A stretch of 41,923 nt of DNA from Lachnospiraceae bacterium. Its GTDB lineage: Bacteria > Bacillota > Clostridia > Lachnospirales > Lachnospiraceae. The notes under the pieces are model-generated. The model was not told the origin of the DNA, ran no database searches, and saw only the letters and a program-made list of their open reading frames with translations. The DNA is taken from contig JAAUZX010000031.1 in the NCBI GenBank assembly GCA_014804365.1, positions 16,969 to 58,891 of the forward strand. The letters are read 5' to 3'. This document shows positions 16,101-23,425 of this stretch, one piece after another. Position numbers and translations under genes: made by a program. The number at the start of each line of letters is the position of its first letter. The stretch's first letter is position 1.

Positions 16101-18475
16101 ATATAATCGATCTTGGCAGTCGGCGTTTTCTCCGGCACAGGTTCATATTCACCGATGACCACTTCCACAGCCTCAGAACTGAATGAGGTGTTTTCGACGG
16201 CCTTAAACCGAACACAATAAGTCCCCGCCGGAAGATTTTCTACTGTGTCGCCTGTGATTCCCACAATCACTTCCGGTGAAGCACCTTTTTTCCAATATTC
16301 CATGTCAGACGAAACATTAAGTAATTTCCCATCATCTCCATTTGAGGTAACATTTGAGGTCGTGATACCTGTCGGGCCCTTCGGTCTTGCGGGAATCGGC
16401 AGTTTCTGAGTTTTACCCGTTGATGAACCCGCATTCTGCAGAGCAATCGAAATCTCCTTCCCAAACCAGTTCTCTTTAATGTCCAACTCCGTACTATTAC
16501 TTAAAGTTCCGCTGGTTCCTGCGATACTATAAGTGTATGTCTTTCCCTGTTCAAATCCTATCAGTTTCTCGCGTAGAAAATCGATCTTTATTTCAGGTGC
16601 TTTCTGTTCGCCGCAGATCGTACATTCGCTGCTGTCCGTATATCTGTGCTCTGGGAAACTGTCATGTGTGATTTCAATGCCCTCATACTCATCCCAGTTA
16701 GCAGCGCCAACATCGGCACCACCAATCGTCTCCGGAAAATGTATTGCACTTACATCAGACCCTACACTCACAATTTTCAGAGTAGTCAGACCTCCGTCAT
16801 CCGTATAACTTATATTCGCTTTCGTATCTTTTGTATCTCCCAGCCCTGATAATGATGCCGGATAGTATATGATCGCGTTAGAGCAGTTTCGGAATGTATA
16901 CGCCGTAATCGTCTTTACAGTATCAGGTATCTCAACAACCCCGAGTTTAGAACAACCGTTAAATGCCAGGCTGCCGATGGAGGCGACTCCATTCGGAATC
17001 GTCACAGATCCAAGCGAAGAGCATCCGAAAAACGCGGCTGTACCGATAGATGTAATACTGCCGGGAATATCTATCGTCTCAAGTGAAACACAGTCAAAAA
17101 ATGCATAATTACCGATGGTAGTAACTCCTTCATCTATGCTAACATAATTGATATCATTCGCATATTCATTCCATGGAGCAATATCAAAATCATCCATCGC
17201 TCCGCTTCCGATGATCTTCAGCGTTCCGTCCGCATATTCCCATGTCAGAGAAGCTCCGCAGGTGCCACTGGTGTCGGCAACCGCCTGTACGCTGATTGCC
17301 TGAGTTTTCGCCGTACCGATTTCCGCTTCCTCCTCCATTACGATGACCACAATTTCCGGCAGCGCCACATCGTCTGCCAACAGGAATCCCTCCGGCAGAA
17401 CAGGCGTAAAAATATAACAGCCGGCAAGTTCACTGTCATATTCAAAAATCCCCTCCCAAGTGACGGAATCTATGGTGACTATGTTAGTCAATACCTGTAC
17501 CTCAACCTCTTCTTCCGGTTCAGTCAGATTAGTTTCCATTGTGACCTGAGTCGCTTCTATCGATACACCGCCCAACAAAGAAAATGCCTTATCTCTGACA
17601 GCCGATATCATACTTTCCAGTTTATCCACATATACAGTATTTTCTGTATATGACATTTCATCCGTCAGCGTATTTACATGATTGGCGGCTAACGAATCGA
17701 TACTGCCCGCTCCCGTGCTTTCCGCACTGCTATTTGCATCAGATCCGTCTGCATTGCCGCCCATGTTTGTGACAGACTCCTCAGCATTCTGACCGCCTTG
17801 CTCTGATTCTTCGGCTGTTGAATCAGTTTCTTCCGGTTTGGAAGATGTCAAGCCACCCTGTTCCGGCGTTTCAGGAGTATTACCGTTTGCGTCTGGTGTC
17901 TCCGGTGTTCCATCACCTTCCTCCGGTGCTTTGGGCGTTTGATCGTCGTCTTCCGGTCCTGACGGAGTCTGATCGCCATTCCCAGCCTCTGGAGACGTTT
18001 GGTCACTGTTCTCCGATTCTGTCGGAGATTGATCATCCTGTTCCGGTTCCTCAGGAATTTCATCTCCATCCTCTGATTCCGAGGGAATTTGATCATCCGG
18101 TTTCGGTTTCTCAGGAGTCTTCTCCTCTTCCTCAGAATCTTCTTTCTCTATATCATCAGAAGACGATTCCTGATCATCTTCATATGTACATACAGCCTCC
18201 AGAGTATCCGGAAGCAGCAATTCTTCCATAGGAGTTCCTACACAGACGCTCTGCTGCGCAACTTCCTCCGACAGCGGCAAAAAAGATGTAATTACACATT
18301 TTAAATTATTTTCTTCCTCAGCCCGCACCGTAAATGCATCCATGATACTTGGATCGGAGGTGAGCCAGACGAGTATGCTCAATAGTAAAACACCTGCTCT
18401 TTTAAAGCATGAGCGTCGTCTCGCATGTCTCTTTACAGTTTGATCATTCATATGTCTGTCTTTCGTCTTTTTCAT
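13085..18475 (-). CDS. Giant BspA-like leucine-rich repeat surface protein
   Basis: This protein of about 1,796 residues is exported and probably membrane-anchored. Layout: signal peptide ending near FTVRAEE (about residue 50); acidic Pro/Glu/Asp/Gln low-complexity linker (about 90-230); a domain with DSVTWEGIFEYDSELAGCY; four or five BspA-type repeats (about 445-540; SLETIDIPGSITSIGTAAF is one); six tandem modules of about 160 residues (about 623-1596); a polar Ser/Asn/Asp-rich stalk; and a C-terminal membrane helix (GWIAIILAEPILFLLLLIYL) with a short SRKKRD tail. No LPXTG was found. Modules end in strands such as GTYYVRFKAVENTSFSSQAV, suggesting beta-sandwich folds. The ATG at 18475 follows GGAAAG; a TTG at 18499 is the alternative. 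Adhesion is inferred, not shown. Confidence 0.9.
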   Translation of the reverse strand: MKKTKDRHMNDQTVKRHARRRSCFKRAGVLLLSILVWLTSDPSIMDAFTVRAEEENNLKCVITSFLPLSEEVAQQSVCVGTPMEELLLPDTLEAVCTYEDDQESSSDDIEKEDSEEEEKTPEKPKPDDQIPSESEDGDEIPEEPEQDDQSPTESENSDQTSPEAGNGDQTPSGPEDDDQTPKAPEEGDGTPETPDANGNTPETPEQGGLTSSKPEETDSTAEESEQGGQNAEESVTNMGGNADGSDANSSAESTGAGSIDSLAANHVNTLTDEMSYTENTVYVDKLESMISAVRDKAFSLLGGVSIEATQVTMETNLTEPEEEVEVQVLTNIVTIDSVTWEGIFEYDSELAGCYIFTPVLPEGFLLADDVALPEIVVIVMEEEAEIGTAKTQAISVQAVADTSGTCGASLTWEYADGTLKIIGSGAMDDFDIAPWNEYANDINYVSIDEGVTTIGNYAFFDCVSLETIDIPGSITSIGTAAFFGCSSLGSVTIPNGVASIGSLAFNGCSKLGVVEIPDTVKTITAYTFRNCSNAIIYYPASLSGLGDTKDTKANISYTDDGGLTTLKIVSVGSDVSAIHFPETIGGADVGAANWDEYEGIEITHDSFPEHRYTDSSECTICGEQKAPEIKIDFLREKLIGFEQGKTYTYSIAGTSGTLSNSTELDIKENWFGKEISIALQNAGSSTGKTQKLPIPARPKGPTGITTSNVTSNGDDGKLLNVSSDMEYWKKGASPEVIVGITGDTVENLPAGTYCVRFKAVENTSFSSEAVEVVIGEYEPVPEKTPTAKIDYINESLIGLDAGDTYHIVCGTTKADMTAKTDGSIPFPSDESWFGKKITIVKNGKSPGTIDSEAFELDIPARPKGPTGITTSNVTSKGNDGKLLNVSSKMEYWQKGDSPQKVVEITGSTVEKLSAGTYYVRFKAVENTSFSSQAVEVVIGEYVPDAEKTPEAKIDYIDENLIGLIGGEAYHISIGETEEDVTVRAAGSIPFPSDDSWLGKLITIVKKGKSPDSTDSEPQVLKIGTRPKAPSNIKTTPVTSGQNDGTLSGRTADKDKLEYRVSGTSSWIPIMGITQTGLAAGKYDVRFRASNTEEKFASESVTVTVSYAVMTQEPTPTVSIKFKDEQLTGLKFGDEYLIDNTEITVEEGGVFKLPEDWFDTAINIVKAGNGINTTDSDAFELYIPARPSAPTDVETEDISVKGAKGKLLNLRDTMEYRPEDSEKWIPVPNNSTQVTGLAAGIYFVRIKATDSSFCSEEVELIIMDFELNAAATPEAQIDYEKEELTGLIKGTYLISTDDTESSSVNTVKVGTDGRIVIKDKWFGSTLYIVRKGDGYSTENSEAQPLDIPERRDAPDDIVTEKESKKGAKDGKLTNVNNTMAYQKKGAKDWTPIVGDEVGPLAPGVYLVCYKAVIGKDFRSESAEYTISAFELIPADTPDLVEISYEDEYFMYLTPYADYKIDGVTVSADADGKIRIRDAWMKNKEVSIIQLGDGLTTDKSAPHRIKVPGRHSSPSSVKAVSESAEDANDGKLTGVNDKMEYRVADSVEDSEANWIQIDSDTNTVENLEPAKYKIRYMATDNSFASKSVTRTVYAFGAEPKTPDKSKGDSNEEQEIPTDENSDSSQTEDGSAGGGTAGNAGSASTVGSDKNVLADGTDAAAIEENTDENGADTISQNTLTGQNAEIGSGSNSGNNQDNKSNKGNAGKTEPADGASKNDAGLTRSESGSLAETARDGGASVYTERTADRMSAFYDFLLRLADSRNLGWIAIILAEPILFLLLLIYLLSRKKRDAECQTEN
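13685..16605 (-). repeat. Six tandem ~490-bp coding modules in the surface protein
   Basis: Module boundaries, read on the minus strand, are about 16605-16136, 16135-15646, 15645-15141, 15140-14669, 14668-14176 and 14175-13685. Each begins with an (I/V)xI(D/K)(Y/F)xxExLxGL-like strand, continues through xxWFGKxIxIVKxGxS and RPxxPxxIxT, and ends in AGxYxVRxKAxxxxFxSExVxVxI. Modules 1 and 2 are nearly identical over RPKGPTGITTSNVTS and DGKLLNVSS, also at DNA level, pointing to recent duplication or gene conversion. Confidence 0.85.
17815..18115 (-). repeat. Acidic ~11-residue repeat linker in the surface protein
   Basis: The coding strand encodes a run of roughly 11-residue units of the form (D/N)xDQ(T/S)Px(G/A)PE, for example EQDDQSPTES, NGDQTPSGPED and DDQTPKAPEEG. 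It forms a highly acidic, Pro-rich spacer just after the signal peptide. Length is likely to vary between strains by slippage. Confidence 0.7.
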
Positions 18476-18558
18476 AATCATACACTTTCCGGCAACCAAT
18501 TCTTTTCCACCAAAGCCTATTATGCCATTTAAACATTATATATATAAAAAATATTAGC

Positions 18559-18609
18559 AAAAAAAAAGCAAAGTTGCAATTAAAATTCCATCTTTACATG
18601 CAACTTCGC
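18559..18609 (-). terminator. Rho-independent terminator after the 53-residue ORF
   Basis: On the minus strand GCGAAGTTGCA (18599-18609) pairs with TGCAACTTTGC (18568-18578), an 11-bp stem with one G-T pair, followed directly by nine T (18567-18559). This is a textbook terminator closing the TPR/DUF4037/small-ORF operon, and it separates that operon from the surface-protein gene. Confidence 0.85.
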
Positions 18610-18717
18610 AATACCGGATCAACACATCTGCAACTCAAGCCCGACTTACTTTTTGGGACCATTCAAAATATCATTCATATTCATTCCCATAATATCAATC
18701 TCATAAATCATATCAAA

Positions 18718-18879
18718 TCATTCACGATACTCTTTATTATCATTATCCATTCCAATTTCTTCCATATGCTTTTTCCCAAGATTCTGTCCCATACGGGCTC
18801 CCCAATCACACCTCAGAGCAAATCCGAGCCCGCCGACCACGGTGACACTTATAAGAATCACAATCAAATCCAATGTCAT
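18718..18879 (-). CDS. Small single-pass membrane protein, 53 residues
   Basis: An ATG at 18879 is preceded by AAGGAGTGGTGAGT, one of the better ribosome binding sites here. It opens a 53-residue frame: a hydrophobic helix (LDLIVILISVTVVGGLGFAL, residues 3-22), then a polar tail with RCDWGARMGQNLGKKHMEE. It ends at TGA 18718-18720, and a strong terminator follows. The frame has been kept open without stop codons, and the hydrophobic/amphipathic layout argues for a real peptide. It lies 65 bp after the DUF4037 gene and probably shares its transcript. I do not recognise the family. Confidence 0.65.
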   Translation of the reverse strand: MTLDLIVILISVTVVGGLGFALRCDWGARMGQNLGKKHMEEIGMDNDNKEYRE

Positions 18880-18944
18880 ACTCACCACTCCTTTCGCAGC
18901 TTCAAAAGTATACTATATATTCAGTATAACATATTTACGATTAA

Positions 18945-19892
18945 CTATGTAGCTTCTTTCTCAAGCACCGTCTGCAAATGATTCTGTAAGAAATTATCCT
19001 GCTGATCGGATAAGCCCTGTGCATTTAACTCCTGTACAATAATGTTGCAGACTGCTTCAATAATCAGGACTCTGCCGTCCTCTGTATTCAGATTATAAAC
19101 ATAGTCATTCGGAGAAACTCCTTCCCACGCTGCCTTCGGATCCGGGATCGTGTAGAGAAGATCAAGCATATCGCCGATCTCAGCGCCCACGGACAATTCT
19201 CTCATTCCTCTGCGCATCCATTTATCATAGGGCGCATAGCGCTTATTCAAAAGATAAACAACTTTCATGCTCTCCCGCACGAACTCTGAAAGAGCCAGTT
19301 CTGCCGCAATGCGCTCTCCACGCTTCATGGCTCTGGCATAATTGTACTGCCCGGATTGTGCTGCCTTTGCCAGACTCTGCACCAACCGTCTGACCCATAC
19401 TTTTCTCGGATAATACTGCATGAGTTCATCACGAATGCCACTGAATCTTCCCAGCCGGTCTTCAAAAACTCTGCCGCTTACCGCAGTCGCCAGACTATCC
19501 TCCGAAACTGTAAACCACTCCTGATCCGTAACCGGAGCCTTGGCATATCCTAATATCCCGCTGTAGAAATCTTCCAAACAAAGCACACCCACTCGACCTT
19601 GCCCCTGTTCTTCACATACGCGGCCGGAAAATCCCATAAATTCCTGCGGAAGCGCTTCATACGCCGCCTGCATTTGCGCTCCGTACTGTGCATAGATCTC
19701 CCGCGGCAGCCAGATGCAAAACGACGGACCATAATCATGATCCATCGATATCTCATCATCAAACCCCAGACATTCGGAACCGGCTCCAACCAGACCTGCC
19801 GCCGTCTGATCCGCGATCTGCGGAAATTTTTGTGCAATCATCGCTCTGCCGTATGCTTCGTAATATTTTTCTGCCAGCTCTAATCCCTGCAT
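18945..19892 (-). CDS. DUF4037 nucleotidyltransferase-like protein
   Basis: This protein of 315 residues carries, near residues 35-60, GAGSECLGFDDEISMDHDYG, a motif of the DUF4037 family that resembles the nucleotidyltransferase signature GSxxxGxxxDxSDxD. Asp pairs here could bind metal. The remaining two thirds are helical and include LGRFSGIRDELMQYYPRKV and a late DMLDLLYTIPDP. No experimentally known substrate comes to mind; RNA or small-molecule modification is possible. The start is set at the ATG at 19892 because GGAGAG lies 9 bp before it; the open frame runs further to 19946. It follows the TPR protein gene by 63 bp, and the two are probably a functional pair. Confidence 0.82.
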   Translation of the reverse strand: MQGLELAEKYYEAYGRAMIAQKFPQIADQTAAGLVGAGSECLGFDDEISMDHDYGPSFCIWLPREIYAQYGAQMQAAYEALPQEFMGFSGRVCEEQGQGRVGVLCLEDFYSGILGYAKAPVTDQEWFTVSEDSLATAVSGRVFEDRLGRFSGIRDELMQYYPRKVWVRRLVQSLAKAAQSGQYNYARAMKRGERIAAELALSEFVRESMKVVYLLNKRYAPYDKWMRRGMRELSVGAEIGDMLDLLYTIPDPKAAWEGVSPNDYVYNLNTEDGRVLIIEAVCNIIVQELNAQGLSDQQDNFLQNHLQTVLEKEAT

Positions 19893-19955
19893 AATATTAA
19901 TCTCTCCAAATAAGTACATCAATTCAAGTGTGGATTTCCGACGCAAAAATATATT

Positions 19956-20813
19956 CTAGTGAATCGCTTGTCGCACTTCTGCCGCCCGTCCCAAATAAAA
20001 CTGCCTCTTCTCCTCATCCTCCAGCTTCTCACACACTGCCGCACAATTCTCGCATAGCACCGCATAACTCATATTTTCACCAAAGTGTATTTTCACCTCG
20101 TCAAGCGCCTTCTCATAATAGGTTAGCGCCTTCTCATAATCCTGCATACGATACCACGCTTCCGCCACTCCCGCCAGTGCGCCGCTGTAATGTGCATCCG
20201 TATTCTCACCATTCTTCTCGAATAAGGAAAGCGCCCGCTCCAGAAGTTCTTTTGCCTTTTCCGGCTTAGAGATCTTAAAATAAAGCAAAGCAAGATTGGT
20301 CAGCGTTGTTGCCGTCTCCATCTCGCCGCCTTCCAAATTCTCAATAATCGCCAGTGCATTATTCGCATAGCTGATTGCTTCCTCGTTTTCCTCCATCTTC
20401 TCCAGCAGGATACTCATATTGTTGTACAGACCCGCGTATCTGTAATCCTGCGGCGGCAAAATGCCGTTATAAATCTGCAGTGCCTGTCTGTAATAACGCA
20501 GCGCAACCTCATAATCTCCTGCTGCACGATAAGCTGTGGCGGCGTTTAACAGTGTTGTGGCGAAGTGCTCCGTATTCTCCATCTGCAGTTCTTCCATCAA
20601 AAGAAGCACATCTTCCGCTGCGACATATGCTTTCTCAAATGCGGATATGCTGCGGTAGAAGCCGATCATCTCATTGCAGATGGAAATATATGCTCCGTAG
20701 TCTTCCTCCTCTTTCGCCTGTGCTAAGGAAGATACCAGAAAAGGATCTACTTTATCAATCTCCTGATTAACAAAATAGGAGTCCAATGTCTCAAAAAAAT
20801 TGTCGACATTCAT
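19956..20813 (-). CDS. Tetratricopeptide repeat protein
   Basis: This 285-residue soluble protein is built of tandem TPR helices. Clear units include FATTLLNAATAYRAAGDYEVALRYYRQALQIY, AGLYNNMSILLEKMEENEEAISYANNALAI, TTLTNLALLYFKISKPEKAKELLERAL and GVAEAWYRMQDYEKALTYYEKAL, each given here only as recognisable repeats of about 34-42 residues. TPR arrays of this type are protein-interaction scaffolds. No enzymatic domain or membrane segment is present. AAGGTGGTGACC precedes the ATG at 20813. The downstream DUF4037 gene is the obvious candidate partner. Confidence 0.88.
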   Translation of the reverse strand: MNVDNFFETLDSYFVNQEIDKVDPFLVSSLAQAKEEEDYGAYISICNEMIGFYRSISAFEKAYVAAEDVLLLMEELQMENTEHFATTLLNAATAYRAAGDYEVALRYYRQALQIYNGILPPQDYRYAGLYNNMSILLEKMEENEEAISYANNALAIIENLEGGEMETATTLTNLALLYFKISKPEKAKELLERALSLFEKNGENTDAHYSGALAGVAEAWYRMQDYEKALTYYEKALDEVKIHFGENMSYAVLCENCAAVCEKLEDEEKRQFYLGRAAEVRQAIH

Positions 20814-20904
20814 TATAAGGTCACCACCTTCAATATATTTTACAAAATCACCGTATTCTTACGTAGCATATTGCAATACGCAATATCTGACATTTTGCAT
20901 TTTT

Positions 20905-21978
20905 CTAATACTGTCCGTTGAATATTTGTGCTACCGGTGAATCATCGGACAGAATGACTGTCTTATTATTCCCGGTAATACTTGCTTTTACGGCATCCAG
21001 CGCACGTACAAAAGAATAGAAATCCATTTTCTCAGGATTGGCATAGGCATCCGATAAGATACGCATGTACTCTGCTTCGCCCTCCGCGATCGTAGCTTCC
21101 GCTTTTGCCTGCGCATCGGACAGCATAATAGATACTTCTTTATCCGTTGTATTCTCTATCATCTTGGCCTCTGACTTACCCTCCGCAGTATACTGTGCGG
21201 CAATATTCTCACGCTCGGAGATCATACGGGCATATACGGCCTGTTTGTTATCGTCCGGCAGATCCAGCTTCTTTACATCCACCACTACGATCTCAATACC
21301 GTATTGTTCCTCCACATGATTGATCTGCGTCATGATCTCCTCAGTCAGGGAGGTGATTTCGATCACTTCCTGTACATCATCCGACAGAACCAAATCATTG
21401 TTCGTTACATCGGTCTCGCTCTCATCTACTGTAATCGTCATCTTGCCGTCACGGCTGCGGATTACTTCATCCTGTTTCATATTGGAAATCGTATTCTTAG
21501 TCGCATTATACACGATGGCGTCAATACGGCCCTCTGCGTTATTCACGGAACAGCTCAGTGTCTGGGCAAACTTTAAGGGATCTGTCACATGCCAGAGTAC
21601 ATAACTGTCCAGAATCATTGTCTTTTTGTCCGATGTAATGACATCCGAGGCTGGCAGGTCGTACAGCAGCAATTCTTTCGGAATGGTATCCACGGATTCC
21701 ACAAAAGGAATCTTGAACGAAAGCCCCGACTGTGTCACCACGCGCTGTACCCGACCGAACTGCCTGATCAGTTTAAACTGGTTCTGCTTCGTAACCACCA
21801 TGGAATTACTCAGCACGATAATCGCTACGATTGCAATCAACACCGCCGTGAGCCCGAATCCTGAACTCTTTTTCTTATCCTTTTTATTTTTCTTTTTTGT
21901 ACCGTCCGAGTTGAAATGCTCGAAAGGTGCCGATGTATTGTTAGTCTGGTTAGAATTCTGATTATAATTATAATCCAT
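20905..21978 (-). CDS. hflC: SPFH/Band 7 protein HflC
   Basis: HflC and HflK assemble a large membrane cage around FtsH and modulate proteolysis of membrane proteins. This 357-residue protein has an Asn-rich cytoplasmic N-terminus (MDYNYNQNSNQTNNTS), a basic stop-transfer (KKKNKKDKKKSS), one membrane helix (GLTAVLIAIVAIIVLSNSMV) and the SPFH domain (LIRQFGRVQRVVTQSGLSFK onward), ending with the helical region EGKSEAKMIENTTDKEVSIM. The frame extends upstream to 22065, but AAGGAGGACAACAGAG directly before the ATG at 21978 fixes the start. It overlaps hflK by 11 bp. FtsH itself is not in the window. Confidence 0.93.
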   Translation of the reverse strand: MDYNYNQNSNQTNNTSAPFEHFNSDGTKKKNKKDKKKSSGFGLTAVLIAIVAIIVLSNSMVVTKQNQFKLIRQFGRVQRVVTQSGLSFKIPFVESVDTIPKELLLYDLPASDVITSDKKTMILDSYVLWHVTDPLKFAQTLSCSVNNAEGRIDAIVYNATKNTISNMKQDEVIRSRDGKMTITVDESETDVTNNDLVLSDDVQEVIEITSLTEEIMTQINHVEEQYGIEIVVVDVKKLDLPDDNKQAVYARMISERENIAAQYTAEGKSEAKMIENTTDKEVSIMLSDAQAKAEATIAEGEAEYMRILSDAYANPEKMDFYSFVRALDAVKASITGNNKTVILSDDSPVAQIFNGQY

Positions 21979-22987
21979 CTCTGTTGTCCTCCTTATCAGC
22001 TTCCTGATCCGTTGTGCTCTTACTAAAAGCATTACCGGAAGCATCCTCCGACACAAAGCTGTCAAGCGGCAAAATAGTGTTCGTGCTACCGTCTTTTCCC
22101 TGAATAATTACCTTGATCTCCGGCAGAACATCTTCCATCGCCTCATAAAACATACGCTTTTTCGTCACATCGGGATATTTTACATATTCCTGATACATGG
22201 AGTTAAAACGCGCCACCTGTCCGTTTGCCTCGTTAATTCTCTCCTGTTTCGTTGCTTCAGCATCCTGCAGAATCTTGTCCGCCTCCGCCTCGGCACCGGG
22301 AATCTGCTCATTGCGGTACTTGTTGGCATTATTAAGAGCAGTCTCCTTCCCCTGCTTCGCCGTCTCCACTTCCTTAAAAGCATTTTCCACTTCTGCAGTG
22401 GGCGGCGTAGCATCCTGAATCGTAATATTGACAAGCTGTATGCCGATATCGTAATTTTCCAGCTTATCCAGAATCATCTGCTTGATATTGGACTGTATCT
22501 CATTCTTACCGGTAGTGAGCACACTGTCCACACTGTAGGACCCAATCGTTGTTCTGATACAGTTCTGTGCGATGTTCTTAAGCACCAATTCCGGGTCTTG
22601 TGAAGCATATAGTGCTTTGACCGGATCGGTCACTCTATATTCTGCATAGAAATCTACAAAAATAAAGTTATAATCGGAGGTGATCATCAACGCGTCCGCT
22701 TCCTCTCCGGTAGAATGATATCCGATGGAAAATCCCTGAATCGTTGTATTTACCTTCGTAACCGTCTGAATGAACGGAATCTTGAAATGAAGCCCCGGCG
22801 TGGTGACTGCCTTCGGTGAGCCGAAGGTGCACACTACAGCCTGTTCCTCCTCCTGTATGGAATAATAGGATTCGCTCACAAGCACCAACAGGATGACAAT
22901 CACCACCGCAATCTTGGCAATATTCTTTCCCTTCCCGCTGTTTACCCTATTCAGCGTCTCGTTTGTGTTTCTTTTTGCGCCAAACAT
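21968..22987 (-). CDS. hflK: SPFH/Band 7 protein HflK
   Basis: HflK is the partner of HflC. The 339-residue protein has a short N-terminus (MFGAKRNTNETLNRVNSGKGKN), a membrane helix (IAKIAVVIVILLVLVSESYYS), the SPFH domain (QEEEQAVVCTFGSPKAVTTPG, then LHFKIPFIQTV) and a coiled-coil region rich in Glu/Ala/Lys (EVETAKQGKETALNNANKYR). The acidic tail (TTDQEADKEDNRDGL) is probably cytoplasm-independent surface. GGAGGAGAGTT before ATG at 22987 sets the start, 20 codons inside a longer open frame. The order hflK-hflC matches other bacteria. Immediately upstream is a long palindromic intergenic element (23027-23209). Confidence 0.93.
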   Translation of the reverse strand: MFGAKRNTNETLNRVNSGKGKNIAKIAVVIVILLVLVSESYYSIQEEEQAVVCTFGSPKAVTTPGLHFKIPFIQTVTKVNTTIQGFSIGYHSTGEEADALMITSDYNFIFVDFYAEYRVTDPVKALYASQDPELVLKNIAQNCIRTTIGSYSVDSVLTTGKNEIQSNIKQMILDKLENYDIGIQLVNITIQDATPPTAEVENAFKEVETAKQGKETALNNANKYRNEQIPGAEAEADKILQDAEATKQERINEANGQVARFNSMYQEYVKYPDVTKKRMFYEAMEDVLPEIKVIIQGKDGSTNTILPLDSFVSEDASGNAFSKSTTDQEADKEDNRDGL

Positions 22988-23425
22988 AACTCTCCTCCGA
23001 TCTTCTGTACATTTTTCTTGTATTTCGTAACTGTTCAGTACCTTCACAGTTACGATGCAAAATCCATCCTAAAGTCTTCGCTCCGCTTCGGTCCGTTCTA
23101 ACCAAGCGCCACTGGCGCTTAGAACCGTCTTCGACGATGGGATTTTGCTCGCTGAATCATATTCTTACGGTCTCAGCAGTAAATGCTTCGACCTGTGCTG
23201 AATAGTTACTGTATTTCTTATATTACATAAGTTCGAAAAAACATTTCTTATAAATAACATCTATGTTATTATATACTAGAGTACGGCGAAACACTAATAA
23301 AATTTTACTAAAATACCGAATTATCCTGCAAATTTGTATCTAAAGCGTAAGCATTTCCACGCCAAACCGGATTATCCGGCTTTAAATGATGGGAATAAAT
23401 AACTTAACCAGGAGGAATAAGCACC
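22988..23425. other. 438-bp divergent intergenic region
   Basis: Besides the palindromic element at 23027-23209, this region holds AT-rich sequence at 23210-23340 with a minus-strand TATAAT at 23268-23273 but no convincing -35 for hflK. If that is the hflK promoter, the palindromic element would be transcribed as a 5' leader of hflKC. No coding sequence was seen. Confidence 0.4.
23027..23209. repeat. Palindromic intergenic element, copy A
   Basis: The ends are imperfect inverted repeats: 15 bp at 23027-23041 (GTAACTGTTCAGTAC) against 23195-23209 (GTGCTGAATAGTTAC), matching at 13 of 15. Inside are TTCACAGTTACG (23043-23054), a central palindrome AAGCGCCACTGGCGCTT flanked by GTTCTAA/AGAAC (23095-23125), and an outer stem GCAAAATCC/GGGATTTTGC. 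It shares the terminal motif and the exact 12-mer TTCACAGTTACG with copy B at 28536-28707, while the centres differ. Confidence 0.7.

Noticed and set aside
13685..16605. CRISPR-like periodicity in repeated segments
   Set aside because: The periodicity is about 490 bp and encodes protein modules; there are no short direct repeats with unique spacers.
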